DNA of 64,000 bases from Saccharofermentans sp. (GTDB taxonomy: Bacteria; Bacillota; Clostridia; Saccharofermentanales; Saccharofermentanaceae): contig JAKSRI010000003.1 in NCBI GenBank assembly GCA_024403695.1, forward strand, positions 62,001 through 126,000, read 5' to 3'. Positions within the stretch are counted from its first letter, which is position 1. The number at the start of each line of letters is the position of its first letter. Positions 16,839 to 24,604 of this stretch are shown in pieces. Below the pieces are notes generated by a model. It was not told where the DNA came from. It ran no database searches and saw only the letters and a program-made list of their open reading frames with translations. The translations under genes were made by a program, and so were the position numbers.

Positions 16839-18203
16839 TTAATCGTTTGTATCTACTTTAGCGTTATCAGGAAGCTTCCATGAATGCTTGATTCTTACCG
16901 CTCCAACATCACGAAGTTTAGTGAATGTCTCAATCTCACAGGATGTCTTCCAATAATCGACTGGAATGCCCTGACCATACTCAATAGCAAAACCAACTAC
17001 ATATCTACCAGGCATAAGTGTGAACTCTGGAACATCAAATTCAAAACTACCCGGCTTATCGATATAAAGAGTATCAAGGCCTTCAATCATTGTGTTAGTT
17101 CCATACACGTTAAGTCCGTCTTTACGATAGATTCCAACACCAAATACTACTGTTCCCAAAGGCTTATGAACATCATAATCAACCTTAAAGTGGATTGCGT
17201 CGCCTACATCGAGGAACTTACCAGGAACGCCCTTACCATTAGTAACAGTAACCTTTGTAATCTCGATTTCACGGCTACCCCAACGAAGCTCCTGACCCTT
17301 CTCGACAACATCGAGCTGCTCTGGTGTCATCTCACTACGAAGTGCATTCTCTGTATTCTCCTTCTCTTCCATTGCTCTTTGAACTTCCTCAGTCATCTGA
17401 GCGAGAGAAACATTATTACGTCGAAGAGAAAGCATGAAATCCATATAATCATTATGTACATTATCAGGAACGCCATCTTCCTTGATCTTTCCAGCGTGAA
17501 TCCACACAGATCTATCGCAAATCTGCTCAATCTGGCTAAGGGAGTGTGAAACGATTACGATTGTTGTTCCTGCAGCCTTAATATCCTGCATCTTGTTGAA
17601 GCACTTTGCCTGGAAATTAGTATCACCAACAGCGAGAATCTCATCAACAAGAAGAACGTCTGCATCTACGTTAATAGCAACGGAGAATGCAAGTCTCATG
17701 TACATACCTGAAGAATAAGTTCTTACAGGGTTATCAATAAACTCTCCAAGCTCAGAGAAATCGATAATTGACTGAAGTCTCTCATCAATCTCAGCCTTGG
17801 AAAGTCCAAAAATAGATGCATTAGTATAAATATTTTCTCTACCACTAAGGTCTGGGTGAAAACCTGCACCAAGCTCCAAAAGGCTGGATACACGACCCTT
17901 TACCTCTACAGTTCCCTCATCTGGGTACAGAATTCTTGTAATAAGCTTAAGAAGTGTACTCTTACCACAACCATTGTGTCCGATAAGACCTACTGTCTCA
18001 CCCTTCTTAATCTCGAGAGTAATTCCATTAAGTACAGTTCTCTCTTCATAGCGGTTACGCTTCCAGAAAAGAGCCTTCTCCTTAAGGCTTGTTCCCTTGT
18101 CGTAATAAAGCTTAAACTTCTTCTTTACATCCTTAACGCGGATAGCAATTTCCTGCTCGTCCTGAGTAGTCTTTTTAATATCGTTCTGATCATTCTCAAA
18201 CAT
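16839..18203 (-). CDS. wzt: Polysaccharide ABC exporter ATPase with C-terminal binding domain (Wzt type)
   Basis: Energises export of the completed lipid-linked glycan with the Wzm-like permease. 454 residues. The ATPase domain (about 18-250) has Walker A GHNGCGKSTLL, the signature YSSGMYMRLAFSVA and Walker B VLLVDEILAVGD. Residues about 280-454 form an additional beta-rich domain in the place of the Wzt C-terminal carbohydrate-binding domain, which in Gram-negatives recognises the non-reducing-end cap of the polymer. GGAGG lies 9 bases before the start and only one base separates it from the permease gene. Confidence 0.93.
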   Translation of the reverse strand: MFENDQNDIKKTTQDEQEIAIRVKDVKKKFKLYYDKGTSLKEKALFWKRNRYEERTVLNGITLEIKKGETVGLIGHNGCGKSTLLKLITRILYPDEGTVEVKGRVSSLLELGAGFHPDLSGRENIYTNASIFGLSKAEIDERLQSIIDFSELGEFIDNPVRTYSSGMYMRLAFSVAINVDADVLLVDEILAVGDTNFQAKCFNKMQDIKAAGTTIVIVSHSLSQIEQICDRSVWIHAGKIKEDGVPDNVHNDYMDFMLSLRRNNVSLAQMTEEVQRAMEEKENTENALRSEMTPEQLDVVEKGQELRWGSREIEITKVTVTNGKGVPGKFLDVGDAIHFKVDYDVHKPLGTVVFGVGIYRKDGLNVYGTNTMIEGLDTLYIDKPGSFEFDVPEFTLMPGRYVVGFAIEYGQGIPVDYWKTSCEIETFTKLRDVGAVRIKHSWKLPDNAKVDTND

Positions 18204-18204
18204 A

Positions 18205-18984
18205 TTAAAGCTCCTCCGCGAAATGCTTCTTCAACTTGCCAAAAATCAAGAATCCAGCAATCATACATACCAAACCAAGAACAACTGAAGTCCACAATGT
18301 AGAAAGCTCTGGAACTTTTCCATCATAAAGAATTGCTCTATATGCACCAATAATATCTGTCATAGGATTAAGTCTGAAAAGATTCTTATACTTATCAGGA
18401 ACCATGCTGAGTGGATAACAAATTGGTGTAGCATACATCCATGCCATGGAGATGATTCCAAGAATATACTCCAGATCTCTGAGATATACAGTAAGTGCAG
18501 ATACAATAAGCGCCATGCCAATCGCGAGAACATACTCTACCAACATAATAATTGGCAGGCAAAGAAGCGCCAGTAATGTTGGTCTTACTCCAGAAATCAA
18601 GGAAACTGCTATAACAACAATGAAGGACAGAACCATGTTTACAAAACAGCTTGTAACATAAGAAATAGGGATTACCTCTCTTGGGAAGTAAATCTTGTTA
18701 ATAAGGTCCTTCTGCGAAATAACAGATACTGCACCACCTGTAAGGGCTGCAGAAAAAAAGATCCATGGAATGAGGGCAACGAAGAGGTAAAGATAGAACT
18801 TCTCAACGCCGGCTCTCAAAATAATGGAGAAAACCATGTTATAAACTAACAACTGCAAAAGAGGATTGATAAATGTCCAGAGAAATCCGAGAACGGAACC
18901 CTTATAACGGCCACGCAAGTCCTTACGAACGAGACTCGTAATCATCTCTCTATAATTAAATATCTCTTTGAATGTAGTAATCAT
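18205..18984 (-). CDS. wzm: Polysaccharide ABC exporter permease (Wzm type)
   Basis: ABC-2 type membrane subunit, 259 residues with six predicted membrane segments. The family motif KDLRGRYKGSVLGFLWTFINPLLQ is present at the N-terminal cytoplasmic helix, and YPLSMVPDKYKNLFRLNPMTDIIGAYR near the C-terminus. The start MITTFKEIF is preferred over a frame 16 codons longer that overlaps rmd; AGGAG lies 14 bases upstream, longer than ideal, so the start is somewhat uncertain. Works with Wzt. Confidence 0.9.
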   Translation of the reverse strand: MITTFKEIFNYREMITSLVRKDLRGRYKGSVLGFLWTFINPLLQLLVYNMVFSIILRAGVEKFYLYLFVALIPWIFFSAALTGGAVSVISQKDLINKIYFPREVIPISYVTSCFVNMVLSFIVVIAVSLISGVRPTLLALLCLPIIMLVEYVLAIGMALIVSALTVYLRDLEYILGIISMAWMYATPICYPLSMVPDKYKNLFRLNPMTDIIGAYRAILYDGKVPELSTLWTSVVLGLVCMIAGFLIFGKLKKHFAEEL

Positions 18985-18991
18985 GTGTAAA

Positions 18992-19930
18992 TCAATACAC
19001 TCCTTCTCTAACCTTTGCTCTATACGCCTCAAGAACTGAAGGAACTGTGTCCTTCATAATGTCATACTGTGCCTCAAAGCCTGTATCAGCAAAAAGCTTG
19101 GAATTATCACTTCTGAAATGAACAAGAGCATCATCATCTAATCTGGCAGGAAGAACTGTCTTCTCAGAAGCATCCTGGCTAAGCTCAACCAAAGCGCCAA
19201 TAATATCACGGATGTAATAACTCTTTCCTGAACCAACATTATAAATCTCACCGCTTCTGCCCTTCTCAGCAATAAGACGGTATGCTCTTACAACATCACG
19301 AACATCAGAAAAATCTCGCCATGAATCAAGGTTTCCATATCCAAATGGCTCTAATTTACCTTCCTCTAACTGTGCGATGCGCAGACAATAGTCAGTAACA
19401 ACAAAGCCAGGCTTCTGGTTAGGACCAATGTGATTAAATGAACGAGTAGAAACAATATCAAGATTGTATTTCTTGGCCAGGAGCTTAAGAATCGCTTCCT
19501 GTGTGTTCTTTGAAATAGAATATGGCGAATCACTTGTAAGAGGAGTGTCCTCACTAACTAGTCCACCCTCTGCCTGATTCATATCATACTGATTAGCTGA
19601 ACCAATAAAGAGGATTCGGCACTCTGGACAATGTCTTGCAACTGACTCGCAAATGTTAACGGATAAATCCACATTTAAATGCATTGTTAATGCAATTTTC
19701 TGCCAAGAAAGAAAAGGAGATGCCTGACCTGCAAGATTGAAAATCATGTCAGGACAAGCATCTGCTATTAATTTATCCGCGCTAGCAGAATCGAGCATGT
19801 CTACCTTAATTATGCTGTCATCATCAGACATAACATCGGCACAGACAACCTCGTATCCATTATTGATAAGTTCGCTGCGGAGGGCAGTTCCTGCAAACCC
19901 CGCAGCTCCAATTATCAACGCTTTACTCAT
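18992..19930 (-). CDS. rmd: GDP-6-deoxy-D-lyxo-4-hexulose reductase
   Basis: Reduces the 4-keto product of Gmd to GDP-D-rhamnose. 312 residues, extended SDR. NAD(P)-binding GAAGFAGTAL at the N-terminus, catalytic Y-x-x-x-K as YSISK, and the Rmd-typical RSFNHIGPNQKPGFVVTDY and NLDSWRDFSDVRDVVRAY. This last pattern separates it from GDP-fucose synthase (Fcl). It overlaps gmd by 4 bases (ATGA). GDP-6-deoxy-D-talose synthesis is the alternative reaction in this subfamily and cannot be fully excluded. Confidence 0.88.
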   Translation of the reverse strand: MSKALIIGAAGFAGTALRSELINNGYEVVCADVMSDDDSIIKVDMLDSASADKLIADACPDMIFNLAGQASPFLSWQKIALTMHLNVDLSVNICESVARHCPECRILFIGSANQYDMNQAEGGLVSEDTPLTSDSPYSISKNTQEAILKLLAKKYNLDIVSTRSFNHIGPNQKPGFVVTDYCLRIAQLEEGKLEPFGYGNLDSWRDFSDVRDVVRAYRLIAEKGRSGEIYNVGSGKSYYIRDIIGALVELSQDASEKTVLPARLDDDALVHFRSDNSKLFADTGFEAQYDIMKDTVPSVLEAYRAKVREGVY

Positions 19931-20943
19931 AATGAAGCCTTAACGATAGCCAAGTCGTTCTCAGCCATTCTCTTTACAAGCTCGTCAAAGCTGATTTCTC
20001 TTGTCCAACCAAGCTTCTCGTCAGCCTTAGCTGGGTTACCAATAAGAAGCTCAACCTCTGCTGGACGGAAGAACTTAGGGTTAACCTTTACAACAACCTT
20101 GCCAGTATTCTTGTCGATACCAACCTCGTCAACGCCTTCGCCCTTCCACTCGATATCCATACCAACGTGCTTGAATGCTGCCTCAGCAAACTCACGTACA
20201 GTTCTTGTCTCGTTTGTAGCGATTACATAATCATCTGGCTCATCAGCCTGAAGCATAAGCCACATAGCCTTTACATAATCCTTAGAATGACCCCAGTCAC
20301 GCTTAGCGGAGAGGTTTCCAAGCTCAACATACTCCTGCTTACCGCAAGCGATCATAGCAGCAGCGTGTGTAATCTTACGTGTAACGAACTCAAGACCACG
20401 TCTCTCAGACTCGTGGTTAAAGAGAATACCAGAACATGCGAACATGTTGTATGACTCTCTGTAGTTCTTTGTAATCCAGTGACCATAGAGCTTAGCTACA
20501 CCGTATGGTGAACGTGGATAGAATGGAGTTGTCTCTGTCTGAGGAATAGCCTGAACCTTACCGAACATCTCGGAAGTGGAAGCCTGATAGAATCTAGCCT
20601 CTGGCTTAACGATTCTGATTGCCTCGAGCATGTTTGTAACACCAATAGCGTCGATATCTGCTGTACCAAGAGGTGTATCCCATGAAGTAGCTACGAAAGA
20701 CTGAGCAGCAAGGTTATAAACCTCATCAGCCTGAGAAATCTTCATAGCAGAAATAAGAGATACAGGGTCTGTCATATCTGCATAGATAAGAGTTACCTTA
20801 TCCTTAAGGTGCTCAATGTTACCATAGTCAACATAAGCCTTTCTTCTCCAGATTCCATATACCTCATAACCCTTCTCGAGAAGAAGTTCTGCAAGATAAG
20901 AACCATCCTGACCTGTAATACCTGTAATAAGTGCTCTTTTCAT
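19927..20943 (-). CDS. gmd: GDP-mannose 4,6-dehydratase
   Basis: Converts GDP-D-mannose to GDP-4-keto-6-deoxy-D-mannose. 338 residues. NADP-binding GITGQDGSYLAELLLEKGYEV, catalytic YxxxK as YGVAK, and the family segments QASTSEMFGK, LFNHESERRG and RDWGHSKDYV are all present. GGGGG is 8 bases before the start. Coupled to rmd by ATGA overlap, so the pair gives GDP-D-rhamnose. An extended -10 promoter just upstream suggests that gmd begins a transcription unit. Confidence 0.97.
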   Translation of the reverse strand: MKRALITGITGQDGSYLAELLLEKGYEVYGIWRRKAYVDYGNIEHLKDKVTLIYADMTDPVSLISAMKISQADEVYNLAAQSFVATSWDTPLGTADIDAIGVTNMLEAIRIVKPEARFYQASTSEMFGKVQAIPQTETTPFYPRSPYGVAKLYGHWITKNYRESYNMFACSGILFNHESERRGLEFVTRKITHAAAMIACGKQEYVELGNLSAKRDWGHSKDYVKAMWLMLQADEPDDYVIATNETRTVREFAEAAFKHVGMDIEWKGEGVDEVGIDKNTGKVVVKVNPKFFRPAEVELLIGNPAKADEKLGWTREISFDELVKRMAENDLAIVKASL

Positions 20944-20983
20944 AAGTAGCCCCCTGTAATTTTATTATTAAATTAATCTATTT

Positions 20984-20992
20984 ATTATAACA
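20984..20992 (-). promoter_or_regulatory. Extended -10 promoter of gmd
   Basis: On the minus strand TGT-TATAAT (TATAAT at 20984-20989) lies about 40 bases before gmd, in the 53-base gap after the GT4 gene. No good -35 is visible, which is tolerated by an extended -10. Confidence 0.55.
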
Positions 20993-20996
20993 TACG

Positions 20997-22178
20997 TTAG
21001 GCTTTGCCTATACCCTTGGACGCGTTAAGTGCATATTTTGTTGCCATTTCATAAACCTTTGCAGCATTTTCCCATGAAAAGGATGCACCACCACTAACAA
21101 GAGCCTGTTTTTTCTCAGGCGTCAGCTCTGTATTAAGCATCTTCTCTATCTCATTAGCGAAGCCATCAGCATCATCCTTATCAACCATAGGAGCCAGACC
21201 CAGAGAGACTTCTGGAAGACTTGAAGTGTTGGAGATTACACAAGGAGTACCGCAGGCCATTGCCTCTGTAACAGGCATACCAAAGCCCTCATACATACTA
21301 GGGAAGACAAAGACTCTGGCGTTACGTAGCAAGGTCCTTTTCTCCTCGTTGGAGATATATCCTGTCTTTATAATTCTGTCCTTAAACTCATTGCTATCAA
21401 TGCGCGAAAGTGTTTCCTCAGAGTGCCAACCAATACCACCAGCGAGGACTAACTTAAGGTGCGGATTATTTCGTGCAAGTTTCTCGAAAGCATCCACCAG
21501 CACCTTAGTGTTCTTACGTGGCTCCAAAGTGCCAACATAAAGCACATATTCATCAAGGTCCCACTTTTCCTTAAGAAAAGCCCTTTCTTTCGCGGTCTCT
21601 TTCACATCAGAGGCAGGCTTATAAAAAGACGCATTAACTCCGCAATGCGCCACGAAAACTTTCTCAGAAGGCACCCCAAGAAGTTCAATAATCTCATTCT
21701 TAGAAAACTCTGAGATAGTAACGATCGCAGATGCATTATCTGCAGACTTCTGAAGATGTCTCTTTAAAAGCTTACGATTACGGTCATCCATTGTCTCTGG
21801 ATAGCGTTCGCAAACCATATCATAAATAGTAATAATGCTCTTTTCTTTAAGACCTTCTGGTGCAAGATAATTGAAAAATACTGTTACATCGGAATCAGAA
21901 CCAGTCAGATTCTTATATGGAATTACTTTTCCCATCTTGCCCATGCGAATATACACGGACAAAGGAAGACTCTTAACCGTTTTCAGATGTGAATTCACCA
22001 GGCCTTCATTCAGATGATCCCTAACTATATCAGGAGCACCATTACGGCTCAAAAAATCGAATACATGAAGCTCATACTCCTTCTGATTCTGAAGAAGTAT
22101 TTTCAAAACATCATTGGCATAATTGCCAATACCTGTAAGGTTTTGCTGGGCCAGTGGCTGCACATTATATGCAATCAT
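20997..22178 (-). CDS. Family 4 glycosyltransferase
   Basis: 393 residues, GT-B fold, same subgroup as the gene at 10336-11496: QNLTGIGNYANDVL near the start, IYDMVCERYPETM, ITISEFSKNEIIELLGVP, LYVGTLEPRKNTK and MYEGFGMPVTEAMACG with the E-x7-E pair. This group contains WbaZ/WbpX-like mannosyl/rhamnosyltransferases. It starts by ATGA overlap with the upstream methyltransferase gene. GDP-linked donor inferred from neighbours. Confidence 0.88.
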   Translation of the reverse strand: MIAYNVQPLAQQNLTGIGNYANDVLKILLQNQKEYELHVFDFLSRNGAPDIVRDHLNEGLVNSHLKTVKSLPLSVYIRMGKMGKVIPYKNLTGSDSDVTVFFNYLAPEGLKEKSIITIYDMVCERYPETMDDRNRKLLKRHLQKSADNASAIVTISEFSKNEIIELLGVPSEKVFVAHCGVNASFYKPASDVKETAKERAFLKEKWDLDEYVLYVGTLEPRKNTKVLVDAFEKLARNNPHLKLVLAGGIGWHSEETLSRIDSNEFKDRIIKTGYISNEEKRTLLRNARVFVFPSMYEGFGMPVTEAMACGTPCVISNTSSLPEVSLGLAPMVDKDDADGFANEIEKMLNTELTPEKKQALVSGGASFSWENAAKVYEMATKYALNASKGIGKA

Positions 22179-22765
22179 TTCTTTTTACCCTTCTTGCCAG
22201 GCTTAGTGCCTGCATATCTATCACTTTTCTTTACGCTCTCAAACACGATATAACCATCTTCATGGTCATATATTTTGACACCGCCAAATACTGATATCAT
22301 TTTGTTCTTATACCAGTCTCGGCGCTTGGTGACCATGAGCATTCTGCCACCAATTTTAAGTCTATTGAACCCCTTTTCAATAAAGGCTTTGGCAACTGCA
22401 AAATCTGTATGGTACGGTGGATTACTCAGAATTATAGAATAATCAGAATCCGGCACCTTAGTGAGAGCATCGCCACAGACTACAGTGCACTCTGGGAATC
22501 CAGCTCTCTTTGCATTGCCTGCTGCAACTTCAGCCGCCTTATAGTCTACATCTGTCATTGTAACATTACTTGGCAAAACTCCAGCACAACATGCGGCAAT
22601 TCCAACGATTCCAGTTCCACATCCGAGATCCAAAACCTTATCTTCACTAGTGAAATTCGCGTGTTCAAGCATAGAAAGCGTCCCCTTGTCCGGACCCTGA
22701 GGTGAGAACAAGGAGACGTCTGTATTAATTTCTACTAATTTGCCTGATAATTCGACAGAGTACAT
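22175..22765 (-). CDS. RsmC-like class I SAM methyltransferase
   Basis: 196 residues. SAM-binding VLDLGCGTGIVGIAA, acidic loop MTDVD and the substrate-side motif NPPYH place it with RsmC/RlmG-type guanine-N2 methyltransferases of rRNA. It is shorter than E. coli RsmC and consists of the catalytic domain only, as is usual in Firmicutes. The last residues are lysine-rich (GKKGKKK), fitting RNA contact. The ATG overlaps the phosphohexomutase stop (TAATG) and its stop overlaps the GT4 start. A role in the polysaccharide is unlikely; it is probably just co-transcribed. Confidence 0.82.
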   Translation of the reverse strand: MYSVELSGKLVEINTDVSLFSPQGPDKGTLSMLEHANFTSEDKVLDLGCGTGIVGIAACCAGVLPSNVTMTDVDYKAAEVAAGNAKRAGFPECTVVCGDALTKVPDSDYSIILSNPPYHTDFAVAKAFIEKGFNRLKIGGRMLMVTKRRDWYKNKMISVFGGVKIYDHEDGYIVFESVKKSDRYAGTKPGKKGKKK

Positions 22766-24537
22766 TAAAGCTTATTCTGAACGAATGCGGACATCTGAGC
22801 CTTAACTTCTTCAAGTCTAGCCTCAGAACCCTCTCTTGTGGAAGCATAAGAACCGAAGTAAATCTTAAGCTTTGGCTCTGTACCAGAAGGTCTAGCACAA
22901 GCCCAGTCGAGACCCTTGTCACCGCCAAGCTCATAAAGGAGAACGTTTGACTTAGGAAGTGTAAGTTCTGTTGTCTTAATTCCATCGTCTGTGAACTCAT
23001 ATCTAACAGACTTCTGATAGTCGCAAACAGCCTTAACAACTGGTCCTCCGATGAGTGTAGCAGCATCAGAAGCGGACTTAACTGCCTCGAGCTCCTCTCT
23101 CATCTGAGCCATAGCATCCTGAATCTTCTGGATACCAGCCTTACCCTCGAGAGTAAAGCTTACTGCCTGCTCAAAGCCATAACCGTGCTTCTTATAAATC
23201 TTCTCGATTCTGTCGAAGAGTGTCTCACCTCTATCGAAAGACTGAGCTGCCATACCGCAAACGAGCATAGCTGCAACTACAGCATCCTTATCTCTTACGT
23301 TTGTACCAGAGAGGTAACCATAAGACTCCTCGAAACCGAACTGGAATGCCTTATCACCGAACTCATCATCAATCTTAATTCTCTCACCGATGTACTTAAA
23401 TCCTGTGAGTGTCTCCTGAAGCTCTACACCGTACTCCTTACATACAGACTTACAAAGCTTTGTAGAAACGATTGTTGTACAAGCAAAAGCCTTGTCCTCA
23501 AGTGTTCCTGCCTGCTTCTTAGAATCAAGAATGTAATCGAGGAGCATAAGACCTACCTGGTTACCAGTGAATGTCTTGTACTCACCGTCAGCTGTTCTTG
23601 CTGCGATACCAAGTCTGTCAGAGTCTGGATCTGTACCAAATACGAGGGAAGCATTAACCTTCTTAGCGAGCTCAATACCCATTGTAAGAGCTGCTGGATC
23701 CTCTGGGTTAGGTGTCTTAACTGTTGGGAAAGAACCATTTGGAACTTCCTGCTGTGGAACGATATAAACGTTATTGAATCCTACAGACTTAAGAATTCTT
23801 CTAACAGGCTTATTACCAGAACCATGAAGTGGTGTGTAAACGATAGACATATCCTTCTGTCTCTCGATAGCATCCTTATCGATAACGAGCTCTGTGAGCA
23901 TTGCTGTATAAGCGATATCAACTTCTGGACCAAATCTTGTGATGAGACCCTGAGCGATTGCCTCCTCGAAGTCCATTGTCTTAATATTTCTAACATCAGA
24001 GTACTTATCCATGTTAGCAAGAATTGCGTTAGCTGCCTCGTTTGTAACCTGTCCGCCGTCCTCACCATATACCTTGTAACCATTGTACTTAGGTGGGTTG
24101 TGGGAAGCTGTTACCATAACACCTGCGAAAGCATTGAAATATCTTACAGAGTAAGAACACATAGGAACTGGACGAAGCTCATCAGAGAGATAGGACTTTA
24201 CGCCATAAGCTGCGAGTGTTGTTGCCGCAATCTGAGCGAACTCAGGAGAGAAGTGTCTGGAATCGTAAGAAATAACTACACCTCTCTTAACTGCGTCCTC
24301 ACCAGACTCGATAATGTAGTTTGCAAGACCTGCAGAAGCCTTGGCAACTGTATAAACGTTCATTCTATTAGTACCTGCACCGAGAACACCTCTAAGTCCA
24401 CCTGTACCAAACTCGAGATCCTTATAGAATCTATCCTCAATCTCCTTCTCATCAGAAATAGCGAGAAGCTCGTTTCTTGTTGTCTCATCAAAATATGGAT
24501 CTGTGCTCCAAATCTTGTAAATGTCCATGAAACCCAT
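22765..24537 (-). CDS. Phosphoglucomutase/phosphomannomutase
   Basis: Interconverts hexose-6- and hexose-1-phosphates. 590 residues, the long alpha-D-phosphohexomutase type (PgcA-like). Catalytic serine S145 in TASHNP, metal-binding DPDSDR, sugar-binding EESYGY and phosphate-binding RPSGTEPKLKIY are all intact. The start is the ATG of MGFMDIYK, 8 bases after GGAGG; a TTG five codons earlier is rejected because it overlaps the Shine-Dalgarno. It could supply mannose-1-phosphate for ManC, but specificity cannot be read from sequence. First gene of the minus-strand series leading to gmd. Confidence 0.93.
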   Translation of the reverse strand: MGFMDIYKIWSTDPYFDETTRNELLAISDEKEIEDRFYKDLEFGTGGLRGVLGAGTNRMNVYTVAKASAGLANYIIESGEDAVKRGVVISYDSRHFSPEFAQIAATTLAAYGVKSYLSDELRPVPMCSYSVRYFNAFAGVMVTASHNPPKYNGYKVYGEDGGQVTNEAANAILANMDKYSDVRNIKTMDFEEAIAQGLITRFGPEVDIAYTAMLTELVIDKDAIERQKDMSIVYTPLHGSGNKPVRRILKSVGFNNVYIVPQQEVPNGSFPTVKTPNPEDPAALTMGIELAKKVNASLVFGTDPDSDRLGIAARTADGEYKTFTGNQVGLMLLDYILDSKKQAGTLEDKAFACTTIVSTKLCKSVCKEYGVELQETLTGFKYIGERIKIDDEFGDKAFQFGFEESYGYLSGTNVRDKDAVVAAMLVCGMAAQSFDRGETLFDRIEKIYKKHGYGFEQAVSFTLEGKAGIQKIQDAMAQMREELEAVKSASDAATLIGGPVVKAVCDYQKSVRYEFTDDGIKTTELTLPKSNVLLYELGGDKGLDWACARPSGTEPKLKIYFGSYASTREGSEARLEEVKAQMSAFVQNKL

Positions 24538-24604
24538 AGTCTTAACCTCCAATATTTAACTTGAATATTATTTCTGTTTTACGAAAAAACTATACCACAA
24601 CTAA

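Noticed and set aside
23185..24564. 459-residue plus-strand frame opposite the phosphohexomutase gene
   Set aside because: The opposite strand has intact catalytic motifs; the long frame is another codon-bias shadow, Cys/Leu/Ser-rich without a family.
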